This document shows, piece after piece, positions 45,436 to 56,599 of a stretch of DNA of 64,000 bases. The notes below the pieces were generated by a model. It had not been told where the DNA came from. It saw only the letters and a list, made by a program, of their open reading frames with translations, and did not search any database. The stretch comes from Glandiceps talaboti (Eukaryota; Hemichordata; Enteropneusta; Spengelidae), in assembly GCF_964340395.1 (NCBI RefSeq), contig NC_135564.1:3897861-3961860 (forward strand), given 5' to 3'. Each line of letters begins with the position of its first letter. The first letter of the stretch is position 1. The translations under genes and the position numbers were made by a program.

Positions 45436-48400
45436 ATGGCGAAAGACGAGCAGGAAGTTCTGAGGCGCTTCAAACAAATCCAGGAAAAGGCTGCTTCTTT
45501 GGGATTGACAACAAGAGATGTTGCAAGGTTGAAGTCCCTTAAAGAATTGCAAAACAATAGCAAGTATTCATTGCTTTGGTTCCTGCGATTGTCGCTCATT
45601 ATTTTGGTTGCGATCATTACCGTGTCCTCGCTTACCATTGCGGTTGTTTTGAAGCAGGAACTGATCGACTACGAAACACTTGCGAAAACATGGTTTGATT
45701 ATCAAGAGCTGAGTATTTCGGAGGAAACATGTATCATTGAAAATCCAGAATATGTACAGGACTTTTTTCGTCCACCAATCGAGTGCAGTTTCTGTGCAAA
45801 TGTAAGCAATGTCAAAAAGGTGTCTGGTATATCGGTGGACGAGTTCACGAGCAAGTACGCATATTCGTCGCTTCCTGTTGTTATTGAGGATGGCAGTCGA
45901 GGGTGGACCGCTCCAAAGACATTTAGTTTTGATTTCTTCAAGACAATATATTCACCCGAAAGCGATGCGTTGGAAAGAGTGGACAGGGATTGCCAGTTTT
46001 TCCCCTACCAGACAACGTTTGAATCATTAGGTGAAGTTTTTAACATGAGTACTGACCGAGCTGAGTTGTCGGAGAAAGCAGATCCGTGGTACATCGGCTG
46101 GTACGTTTAAAACACTTGTGTTTTTGTAGTTTGAATGTCTGAAGTAGTGCTTACGTCACAAGTTGTTAGCTCCATGCTTCAAAGATACATGTTTGTAATC
46201 TAGGAAAGAAACTTAACAGTTAAAATTGTTGACAAACATTTAACTTTGTTGTGAAATATGTTACATAGTCTGCAATATGTAAAAGGTGGTAAGCATTACT
46301 AACTAGCAAATAGTGGTTAATGTTAGAACATATTAGAACCACAAGATCATAGTTTTTGCAACAACTTCACATAAAATAGTAGTTGTAAGGTCTCCTAAAT
46401 TTTATATAATTTTTACAGGAATCATTTGTAAGAATCCCATAGTTTACACTGCAGTTTCAATGAATTTATCGACATCACACATCACAAGATTTGTCGGTAA
46501 AAAGGAAATAATTTTCAATTTTAAATAAAAATAAGGGAATGTAAAGGGAAGGATCTTTTGAAGATAGATACTTCCTCAGATGGGAACATATGGGACAAAT
46601 TCATTAAATATTATTGAGGATAGCCCGAGTCTGTATGTAAAATTTAATTGTCAACTTTTATTGTTAGCTGTAAATGGTAAATGTAAATGTGTTATTACAT
46701 GTTCATTTATTCTCCATGCTAAAAATGTCATGCTGAGAGAATGAAATAGCTAACAGGTCCTCACTTGTTGTAAACAGTCTATGCAACTTTAAAGGTCAAA
46801 GGTCAACAGGACACAAACAAGGATATTTACCTATTGTTTACATGCATACAATACTGGCATTGTGATGAGTTCTTTAATATTCCTATTGTTTAGTTGTTTT
46901 AGGGACTTGACAATAGAAGGGCATAGTTAGGGAACCCAAACTGAAACTCGTGCATTTCTGTGTCAAAACTCTTCTTGTGCCAGAGCTGTTGTCTCTGTTT
47001 CATACTTGGACTGGTTTGAGTTATAGAACGGTTCCTCTGGACTGTGGTTTAATATAGTTAGACCATTTTTGTTGAAAGTCTATCAGTCATATCAGACTTG
47101 GTTTGATTTCACAGAATTCTCTTTTAATAGTGTCAATTAATATATAGAATATTGCAGCTCCATACATTTACATTTATACTTGGCCCATTTTGTAACTAAG
47201 TAAAATTGCAGCAAGTTACATGTTTAGTCATAGACGGTGTAGAACTTCTCCACTGTCTATGTTCAATGGAGTTACAACATTGTTTTGAACATAACACATC
47301 ATATTCTCAGACATGTCTTCTTTCCATAGTCAAAGCAAAGCAGCAGTAGGACTCCCATACTACATTAATAGTACCCTAGGAAAGATAGAAAATGAATAGT
47401 GATCACTGTATGCAAATTAAGGTCACTATGGTTGACTAGTCCATACTACATGATACATCTAAGCCAGTCACTGAAGGCTATATGAAAACTGTGTTTAACT
47501 TATAATAATACATAATTGTTCCGTGTGTATCATAGTGCCTGGTACCGTGGTAGTATACATTATTGACAAGTTTGTCTTCAAGCAAATGAGTTAATGTTGG
47601 CCTCTGTATGAACACAGCACAGCAATGTAATGTAATAATTCATAACTTGAATCTCATAAAAGAGTATTTCTGTAATCACTGATACAATTAAATATACAAT
47701 GTAGTTAATCCCTGTTATTAAATAAATAAGTAATATGGTATATTGACTCTACACAACAGGTGTATGTGACATTTATGATCAATTTATGGAAAATTTCAGA
47801 TGTGTCCTGTTGATTTTTGTAAAATTAATAACCAAGAAAAAGAATCATAAAATCTGTTGCCTTTGTTGCCTAGGAACTTTAATTGACCTTAATGTACATT
47901 AAATTTAATATACAACGATTAAAATGTTAAAGTTGTCAGTTCGATTATTTTGGGGTTTTGAAAAAAGTCAATTTACTGGGATGGAATCTCCTTTCAGTAA
48001 TCTTTAATTTACCGCTTTAGTTCCAACAAAAATTTTTTTTTCATAATATTTGTCTTATCTTGTTTTTGACTTATTTGTGCAGGTGTAATTACTGAAGCAT
48101 GTATAATCAAATAATATCAGCATCCCATAGATTTTCAATTTATTGAGAACTGGGTAGGTTTTAAAATGTGTAATCAAGCTGTATACACAGAGACTAGTGT
48201 ACATGGTTCTATCAATAACTAGTAGACAGGGTATTTGTCTCATTGAACTGTTGTCAATAAAGTTTTGGTAAAAATTAACTTATCGACTCATTATTCTAGA
48301 GTATCTGTAATGCTGTAGTACCTAAACTAGAATTTTCATATTTGTCTATTGCTCTTTTAGAAATAAATTCAGCTTTATGATACACGTGATATATACTGGT

Positions 48401-50402
48401 AGTATATTTTCTAAAACAGGCCAGGTATCTTTGTTGTGAGTAACCTTGGTTTTAAAGTAACACTTCGGATTATCGTAATGTTTCTATGGCTATAGTCAGT
48501 TGTGTGTTTTTCTCTCCAAGAGAGTGATTTGACTCAATAGTACCCCTTAGGATAATACAAGAATGTTTTTTAAGACTGGTCAACTCTGTGTTTTATCTCT
48601 GTAGGAGTAACTTTGACTGTATGTAATACCTATTAGTATTATCATAATATTTCTAAGACTGTCAGTCGTACCTTTCTCCTCTCCGGAAGAATTGAGTTTT
48701 AATGATACCCCTTAGGATTACAGATATGTTTCTAGGGCTGGTTAACTCTGTGTTTTTTCATCTTTGTAGGAATAACTTTGGTTGTGTAAATAAGTAGCAC
48801 CTATAGTATCATCATAATATTTCTAAGACTGTCAGTCGTACCTTTCTTCTCTCCATGAATGATTTTGGTTGTATCATACTTCTTATTAGGATTGCAGATA
48901 TGTTTCAAAGACTGGTCAACAATAGATCTTTTTCTCTCTATTACACTGGGTCTATAGTATAGCATTCTCTTGGATTATAACAACATGCCTTAGACTGGTC
49001 AACTCTATGTTTTTTCTCTATAGGAGTAATTGTGACCCCGGTGCAGCCAATGCTCTCAGACGTCACTATAACCGGCCCTACTTCATCCCAGAGGAATCAG
49101 AATCCAGTAAAACAGATTGGATCTTTATGGGGAGTCCTGGTTATGGAGCACATATGCATGTAAGTTTTTCTTTTTGTGTACCATGTAATCAGAAACTAAC
49201 TTTAACAATATTTTGGATTCAAATTTTTGTCTTTTTAATCACCAAGAAACCTCAAGTTTGATGTATATTCATAAAATTATCAATATTTCTACAATTCCAC
49301 CAAATCATAAACTTAAAATAAAACATATGATGCAGATAACAAGGCATTTTCCCTCCATTATCTAGCTTGTTGTAGAATTGTATTACAGTAACTTGTGAAT
49401 AATTGTGAAATAAATTTTATAAGTTTTATAATTACTTTTATTTAATTATGTTGTTTTCAGATTGATGCAGTAGGTACGTCATCTTGGCAAGCCCAGATCA
49501 AAGGCCGTAAGCAGTGGACACTTGTACCACCACCAGAATGTTACTATGAATGTCCTGGCAGAATGGAAGTTATTGTTGAGCCTGGAGAAATAAGTAAGTA
49601 CCGTACTTTAATAAGAGTGAATTTGTAATATGAATGTATTAAAAATTTTATATATTTAAACTTAGTCTTACTGAAATAATTTTATGACAAAATAAATCAA
49701 TTTGAAAATGGTGTAACTTTTTTTTGTAAATGCATATGAAACATATTTAAAGATGTTTGTTTTTAGATTGATGCAGTACATGTAGTTACTTCATCTGGCA
49801 ATCCCAGGTCAGAGGTCGTAAGCAGTTGACATTTGTATCACCGCCTAAATGTTACTACTACACTGTAGTAAAGATGGATGTTATTTGATGAAATGTCAAA
49901 CAGTATATTAACTTCCAAAAGTGTTGTGATCATCCTTACTTTGTAGTCAAAATGTTCAGGCCACAAAAATGAAGTTGGGTCAAAGTCAGTATGAAATACT
50001 AGTATAACTTTCTACTAAAATCTTTGAGTTGCAATTCAGTTACTTTCACATTGAACAAATAAAGTAAAAGTTGTTGGAATTCTACAGACTATATATTTAG
50101 GTGTTTTAAAAATTCTGTACTTTGTGACTTTTCTTGAGAAATGGGTGTCATTTTGTCATAAAATTCTGAAATTATATGAAAGAAAATATTACACTTGTGT
50201 GCTAAATGTAAGTGGCAAAGTTTACATAAGAATAAACAATTACAATCAATCTTGCTCTCAAAAGTTCTTTTTAACAGTGTAAATTCATTTCATTCTTATG
50301 ATTTGTTTCATTTCAGTTGTCGTGGATACAAACAAATGGTATCATGCCACACTCATAATAGGTGAAGACCTCAGCATTGCTATTGGTTCAGAGTATGATT
50401 AA
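45436..50402 (+). CDS. Type II membrane JmjC (cupin_8) oxygenase, 4 exons
   Basis: Exons 45436-46100, 49024-49159, 49461-49593 and 50317-50402 join in frame to 339 codons. The upstream extension of the open frame starts with TTG; the ATG at 45436 (MAKDEQEV) is used. Residues 1-44 are charged and helical, 45-72 form one membrane helix, and the rest should be lumenal or extracellular, with two N-glycosylation sequons (NVS, NMS). The C-terminal JmjC fold has the iron ligands His267-Ile-Asp269 (in GAHMHID) and His321 (in KWYHATL), and Lys/Arg-rich KGRKQW in between. The family uses Fe(II) and 2-oxoglutarate to hydroxylate or demethylate; the substrate is unknown. The fold recalls JMJD8 and other cupin_8 proteins, but I cannot assign an orthologue. 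Repeats derived from its own exon edges flank exons 2 and 4. Confidence 0.85.
46101..48420 (+). other. JmjC intron 1, unique part
   Basis: AT-rich intron with no nested gene seen. It contains a perfect DR1 site, AGGTCAAAGGTCA, at 46793-46805, and a short imperfect foldback (CATAGACGGTG...CACTGTCTATG) at about 47226-47258. Confidence 0.5.
48421..49040 (+). repeat. Degenerate array of splice acceptor plus exon-2 start
   Basis: About seven units of roughly 80-93 bp. Each has GGATTAT.., a TTTCTAAGACTGGTCAACTCTGTG-like stretch, a pyrimidine tract and then (in several units) TAGGAGTAACTTTG. The last unit is the real acceptor and the start of exon 2 (TATAGGAGTAATTGTGACC at about 49020). Units at 48603 and 48767 still carry TGTAGGA(G/A)TAACTTTG, so they keep an AG acceptor; others have lost it. 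Confidence 0.8.
49760..49892 (+). pseudogene. Decayed duplicate of JmjC exon 3
   Basis: Sequence from TTTTTAGATTGATGCAGTA onward matches exon 3 (49461-49593) including its acceptor, TCATCTGGCAA.CCCAGGTCA, GGTCGTAAGCAGT and AATGTTACTA. Insertions and a TGA (AAGCAGTTGACAT) destroy the frame, and the matching donor is lost. It lies in intron 3, about 300 bp after the real exon. Confidence 0.8.
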
Positions 50403-50690
50403 TTGCCATGTACAGATGCCTTGAGTCTTTCCATTGGTCTAGAATACTGCTAAACACTAACCGAAGATGTGTCAAGTCTTTATATTGGTCTTCAATACAA
50501 AAAACGAACTGAAGATGTGTCAAGTCTTCGTATTGGTTTAGAATACTGCTTAACCCTAACTGAAGTTGTCTCAAGTCTTCCTATTGGTCAAAATGCTAAC
50601 CAAAGATGTCTCAAGTCTTCCTAGTGGCCTAGAATGCAGCTAAACACTTGCTGATGATGTTTCAACCATTCTTATTTGTTGCAATGAAGA
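50371..50690 (+). repeat. ~50-bp repeats from the JmjC coding end
   Basis: The last coding bases (GAAGACCTCAGCATTGCTAT and on past the stop) are followed by about six degenerate units of 40-51 bp beginning (G/A)AAGATGTGTCAAGTCTT and containing TATTGGT(C/T)TAGAATACTGC. The first unit overlaps the stop codon, so the array forms the start of the 3' UTR. Confidence 0.8.
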
Positions 50691-50752
50691 CATTACACTG
50701 TGTATGCTGGCCTGCAGCCTCTCAAGTTATTAAACAGATTTCTAACTAAAGC

Positions 50753-50804
<52 letters not shown>

Positions 50805-50805
50805 A
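50753..50805. repeat. Poly(C)-poly(A) tract
   Basis: About 21 C followed directly by about 30 A. A tract of the same kind (poly(T) then poly(G), i.e. the reverse complement) lies at 56485-56560. Confidence 0.95.
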
Positions 50806-50889
50806 TAGTAAATAAGTAAAGTATAATATTCTTTAATATCTTTAACTTTATCCTTATTTCTTGTTGAATGCAGCAAATGTATTGCAAGT

Positions 50890-53400
50890 CTGTGCATGCC
50901 CCTGCTGTGATGTGAAATAATTCTAGACATCAGCTTGGATAATGATATAATCTGTTCAGTCATTATTTGTCTCAAGAATGTTGACCAACTCTGACATTGT
51001 TCACATTTCTGAGACTTACATAACTGTAGACCAACAGACTACAAACAACAAAACCTAGAAATTACATCATCCAGTTCACCACAACTCCACTACAAGCAGG
51101 GCACAAACTCATAGCAGACTCCCCAATTTTAAAAACAGTGGTGTTAATTGCTTCTGGTTACTTTTTGCCTTTTTTGTCTTTATTGCATTTAAAAGAATAT
51201 TTTTATGATTAAAGAAAGAAAAGACATATTATTATCCTATATTTTTGTGTTGTTATTTTGTAAATGAAAAACCAAAAATCATCAAAAGTAACAGGCAAGT
51301 TTAATGCATGAATGTTTAGTTATGGTGAGATGAAAATATACCCCTAGAGTAGTGTGCGAACAGCCCCTTGATGTATAAAGTGTATGGCATCGTATAGGGT
51401 GGTGCATCTCTGATTAACACTAGGTAACAGGTCTGGTGATTGACTATACTTGTACATTGTATACATGTCTTTTGTTTTGAATTCTGCATTGTATTTCTAA
51501 CTTTAAAAACTGCAGTTAATAATGTATTCACACGTGTCTGTGATGAATATAGAAGCATGCATGTGTTTGCATATTGAGATATATATAGAACTTATATTAA
51601 ACACTTATATATTTAAATAAATTATAGTAAGAATTATAAAAGAATTTGTATATAGTATATAGTTTTTTAAACCATGACAAAATTAATTGAAATAGATATA
51701 TTAGAGACTGTAGAATTATTCAACTTAGAACAGGATGACCATTTTTATGTTACATTACAAAGAGCTATCGTATAAGTTATTGATTTGATAGAGACATGTA
51801 TGCTCGGACCCACCCAACCAGTGTGCACAACGCGCAGAGTTTTGTTGTCAGTCGAAATCAGGATAAAAATGAGTTTACTTAGTAAATCACCAGGTGAATG
51901 ATAATAATTAAGAGAACCTAATGACACAAGATTGAATGTAGGTGTGTCATACTTTGGGTGAGTGCTTGCAGTGTTCTCTACAGCTTTCTGGGATAGCAAG
52001 TAATAGTCAGTAGAAAACACCACAAGCATGATACCTCCCAGCGTACCCACACTGGAACTTGTGTGTCACAGGTTCTTTTATTATTCCATATTTTTTTGGA
52101 AGGTAGGAAGGACCTGTCTAAATAAAGAAATTGACTACAATGCTTTCAGTGAATAGAAGCTTGATGACTGATTTCATGTAATATTTAGAGGCCAATCAAA
52201 ATGTGGTTCCATATCTGACTTTATCCCTTTCCTCGCTGATATTCACACCTTTCTAAAATCTACAGTTTTGTTAGATAAACATAAACCCTGTCCCCACCTA
52301 AATTCTGAACCTGTTTCGATTCGAATTGAATTCAGTTCTCCTGTCCCTTAAATTGGTTGTAAATTGATTTAGTTGAACCGGTTTGAAACTACCTCAGGGG
52401 GATGTTATACAGAAAATATCGATGAGTTATCTGCTATATTGCAGTGATTTGCACAAACAATATGGCTTATTTTTATATGTAAACTACTATAATAAGACTC
52501 AGAAGTATTGTGATAACATGTAGGTAAGTTCAAAAGAATAAAAATTATCAAGAAAAAATAAAAAATAAAATATATTTAGGGATGATCACAACGTCACACA
52601 CTTGTGAACGATAATTTGGGGGTGGGGGGTTGTCCTGAATGAATGAAGTTCGCTTATTGAGCTTATGCGACAGTGTGCGATCATCCCTTACTAACCCTGG
52701 TTACTTTCCAACACTGGTTTGGGAAGATACTAGAGAATAACCCATGCTTTGCATAGTGTATAGACAGAATATTTATTAGTGAAAACTTGTGTTTGCAATT
52801 TCTTGATGGTATAGTTTTGTAGGTTAAAATGCCACATCTACCAGGTTAATTGTCAAAAAAACTAATCGGTTTTCAACATGGCATACACCACATCTGTATT
52901 ATAGACTGATAGTCAAATCACTTCACATGAGTAGCGATCATCGACAATGGCAAATTCCATAAATTTTATGTAGAACTCTCACGCAAACATGACTCCGCTA
53001 ATATTTATCTAATCCATTCTGCTGAATTAGAAAATACCCCCCAACCCCCCCAGACAAAACTCTCACTGTAATAGTATTATAGATTCTATATATTATTTAC
53101 CATTCGCCTGATGTGAAATAATAACTTAGGGTATTTTTCAGGTGCAAAAATTACCAGTAAATTCACTTGACTGTGTATGATTGTTTGTAGCTAATTTACA
53201 GAAAATTTAACCTTTGTGTATTTAAATTATCTACAAGTTAAAATGTAATCTATGCAATAATGATGAGTAGATTTAATTGTACAAAAATTATTGCTACGAG
53301 GTCAAAGGTCATCTTATGTGTATCGAGTTTAGATTGTATCTGTTTATGTTACATGCATTTCAGTATCATTAATATGCTAAAGCTAAAAAATGTGGGGGTG
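50890..53400. other. Intergenic stretch between JmjC and MARVEL genes
   Basis: No coding exon or RNA gene that I can support. The first part may be JmjC 3' UTR. A perfect DR1 (AGGTCAAAGGTCA) lies at 53299-53311. Confidence 0.4.
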
Positions 53401-53409
53401 GGGGAGTTT

Positions 53410-53590
53410 GTTATTGTACGTAAAATAACACGCATTTATATTTGTTAGTCTATTGCAATTGAGTTACAAATAAGGACTTGGCAAATGTTGTTTCACATTG
53501 ATTTTTCAAGTAGGAAGCCATGATAAAATTGTTTTATAAATTAAAAATCCAAAATAAATACCAATCCCATCCATATGACCACATTAATCG
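53410..53590. mobile_element. Half copy of a foldback element family
   Basis: It matches the right arm of the element at 62505-62850 over about 150 bp (shared ATTGAGTTACAAA, AAGGACTTGG, TGTTTCACATT.ATTTTTC and GCCATGATAAAATTG). The left arm is not recognisable. Confidence 0.6.
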
Positions 53591-54539
53591 TTTGCTGTTA
53601 CTAGCATTACAAGTGGTTTGTGGAGACAATGAAGCAAAAGACAGATTGTGATGTAAACAGGTCAGAAACATGTCCATTCCAAGTACTTCAGTTAGTGTAT
53701 GGGTTCAAAGCTTAAACAGTATATATGCATCAAATTACTCGGTAACAGGATGAGGATCAAATGGGAATTGAGAGGAAGGAGAGCTTTATTACTTTGTGAA
53801 ATTTGACTAAAGTGCTGAAAATACGGAAGAAGACTCAAATACACAGAGGATCATCTTACGTATTGAAAAAACACCTAATCATTCTCTAAGATGTCTCATC
53901 TTTCAATAATATCAGTGTCTGTTTACCAAAATTCCACTTTATGAGCAAGGCAGTTGCCATGGTAATGATGCACTAGTAGATTCCGATGGGGATGCATGAC
54001 ATCAGGATGATTTTCAATTCAGTAAAGAATTGACTTTGTCAATAAAGATAATTTTTGATTGATTCTTAATCTATCAGATCATATTGTAAACCTGGAAATT
54101 TTTGCTAAAGACTTATTTTCAAAGATTCTTGGTAATTGATTACTCCTTTATTGCCATAGTTTCAAATATTGTTGCCAACGTTCTAGTGCTTAGATTCATA
54201 GATACAGAGTTGCAAGATGACAAAAGGAATCATGAAATGCAATCATTGTTTTATAGCATTGTCGATTTTCTTGCCAAGGACATAATTTCTTTGGATTTTA
54301 CTTTCATTATCGTTCATGTAGTCTTTTCAACATATTACATATGTAACTCAATTTGCTGGGACTTTACATTGACAAAGGTGTGTTTATGTTTCAACCAATG
54401 GGTACAAAAATAAAGTATGCATAAAAATAAAATCTGTGATGTGTTGTTCATTCAGTGTTGGCAAAAATGTCATTGATATATATGTGTAGGTGTATCCATG
54501 ACTCGTGAAATTTAAACAAAAAGTTGTAGAAGAAAATTT

Positions 54540-54600
54540 TTTTTTTTAAATGATGGGAATTACTATGAATAGAATAGAATCTTTATTGCATCACCAAGTG
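54540..54600 (-). mobile_element. Retroelement 3' tail with (ATTCT)n, minus strand
   Basis: ATAGAATAGAATCTTTATTGCATCACC is the complement of a tail ending AATAAAGATTCTATTCTAT, like the plus-strand tail near 23150. Confidence 0.35.
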
Positions 54601-54683
54601 TCAAAAATTCTGTCAAAGGCATTTGAAAACAGATTTGACACAAAAGATACGTTGACAAAAACGTCTGTTTTGTTTGATATTTT

Positions 54684-55055
54684 GGCATAAAAAAAAATTG
54701 TGTGGTTTCGATTACATTCAATTTTAAAATAGGTGGGGGAGGTAGATTTTTTATTTTATTTTATTATATTTTTTTTATTTGTGAGTGTCTAGTTCAGGTT
54801 TTCCATTGTTTTCCAAATGGTCTCTGTGTTGTTTATTTCTTCCTATCAGATGTACAGCCATTACAGATTGGAAGAATAGTTTTATATTGTCTTTTTTAAT
54901 TGATGTCAGTTTCCACACCCACTATTCTTGTGAGACTTTACGATTTTGGTGATTTTATTATTATTTTTCTCAAATACGTAAAAAAAAGTTTAGGGTTGGC
55001 ATGAAAAACTAGTTGGGGTTGGGTAACCGGAACCAAACAACTTTTTTATTTGGCC
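54684..55055. mobile_element. Harbinger-like MITE, copy A
   Basis: The ends GGCATAAAAAAAAATTGTGT... and the complement of ...ACTTTTTTATTTGGCC are inverted repeats; TTA follows the right end and TTT precedes the left. It shares its interior (GTGTGGTTNCNATTAC, AGATGTAC..CCATTACAG, TTGTGAGACTT, AGTTTAGGGT) with copy B. Confidence 0.6.
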
Positions 55056-55119
55056 TTATCTTGAGTTTTGTAATGTTACCTTTTATTAAATTTTAATGAG
55101 CTGAGTGCTTGCATCATTG

Positions 55120-55670
55120 ACAAAGTTGTGTTAATAATGGTTTAGCCCATCCACTGTACAGTTGAGATACATCGTTAGCTGGTCGTACCTCAGATTTATG
55201 TTACAAGATATTGGTATTTTAAAGTCAATAATTTTAAGCACAACAATGCCAATAATATTTCTAAGTCTAGACCTAAAATTGAAAACAGTATTAAAACATA
55301 TTAAACCAATACTGAATAGGAATTTTAAATTTTAAAGTGAGTTATCAGTCCTTGTAGTGTGTATGACCTCTGACCTCTGTGCATATATAAGCATTATTGT
55401 GAGATACTACTCAGACTTAGGATCCATTTTGAAGAACATTTTTTGGTGCTAAATTTTTATCTTCTAGCTAAAAAGATTTATAAAATATTAAATAGTCCTG
55501 TATATTTAAGTATTGGTTTATTTTTTAGATGTGATTCAAGTTTTTAGTTACAGATGTAAAACTAGTCTATGACCGTTGAGCTACACTCACAATATTTTGA
55601 CATGATATCCATAAAATAATAAATACCATATCTGAACATTTGTTGAAATGTAATATGTCTACAGTGTTGA
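55120..55670. other. Intergenic stretch between two MITE copies
   Basis: No gene. It holds a DR1-like TGACCTCTGACCT at 55364-55376. Confidence 0.4.
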
Positions 55671-55728
55671 TGGCCTTGTGAGGGCGCTGTTGAACAAATT
55701 TGGTACCCAAATATCACAAAGGACTATT

Positions 55729-56090
55729 AAACACAAAAATTGTGTGGTTCCAATTACACTCAATTTTAGAATAGATGGGGTAGGTAGATTTTTATTTTTT
55801 TTTTCATGTGTAAGTCTAATTCAGGTAGTTATGTTTTCCGTTGTTTTCCAAATGGTCTCTGTGTTATTGGTTTCTTCTCATCAGATGTACAACCATTACA
55901 GATTGGAGGAACAGTTTTATATTGTCTTTTTAAGTTGATGTCAGTTTCCTCATCCACTATTTCTTGTGAGACTTCACAGTTTTTGCGATTTTATTATTTT
56001 TTTCTCAAATATGTAAAAAAAAGTTTAGGGTCGGTGTGAAAAACTAGGTGGGGTCGGGTAACTGGAACCAAATTTTTTTATGGGTCTAAG
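55729..56090. mobile_element. Harbinger-like MITE, copy B
   Basis: Same family and orientation as 54684-55055, about 1 kb apart, with diverged ends (ACACAAAAATTGTGTGG and the complement of GGAACCAAATTTTTTTAT). The MITE at 6796-7034 has related ends but a shorter interior. Confidence 0.55.
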
Positions 56091-56184
56091 GATCACTTCT
56101 ACAGTTGTGCTAATTGTTTTGAGACAATAAGATAAGTTTGTAATATTTTTTACTTGGGTGAAAATGTTTACATAAAGTCGTCGT

Positions 56185-56278
56185 GCCATTGTGATCTGAA
56201 CCAGGGTAATAATTGTAAAGCGCTTTGAGCACAGCATCGGAAAGTGCTATATAAACCCAACATTATTATTATTACTAT
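56185..56278 (+). mobile_element. 3' tail of the SINE family seen in TMPPE intron 3
   Basis: GGTAATAATTGTAAAGCGCT, TTGAGCA and AAGTGCTATATAA then (ATT)n match the tail of the full-length SINE at 15042-15406. The tRNA-like head is missing, so it is 5'-truncated. Confidence 0.65.
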
Positions 56279-56484
56279 TCATTAACCTATTCTAGTATAA
56301 TGTTAATGTCAATGCATACCCTTGGAGGAACTACAAAATGGGGTTGATAACATTATATCTTGTGATAATTTCATATGTATAGTAATTTGAATAATGTTAA
56401 ATACCAAGCTTGAGTTTTATCAGTACTAAGTGAAGCTGAAGCTGTTATTCCCCGTAATACATTCAGTGTGGGACAAGCTGACTA

Positions 56485-56505
56485 TTTTTTTTTTTTTTTT
56501 TTTTT

Positions 56506-56536
<31 letters not shown>

Positions 56537-56560
56537 TTTTGGGGGGGGGGGGGAGGGGGG
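56485..56560. repeat. Poly(T)-poly(G) tract
   Basis: Two long T runs separated by TAG, then G13-A-G6. The Phe/Gly-rich frame across it is an artefact. Confidence 0.95.
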
Positions 56561-56599
56561 TTGTATTTTGGGGTATATTTGCTGCATAAATCACACCAT

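Noticed and set aside
54102-54413. 103-codon plus-strand frame
   Set aside because: AT-rich and hydrophobic with no motif, splice context or neighbour that supports a gene.
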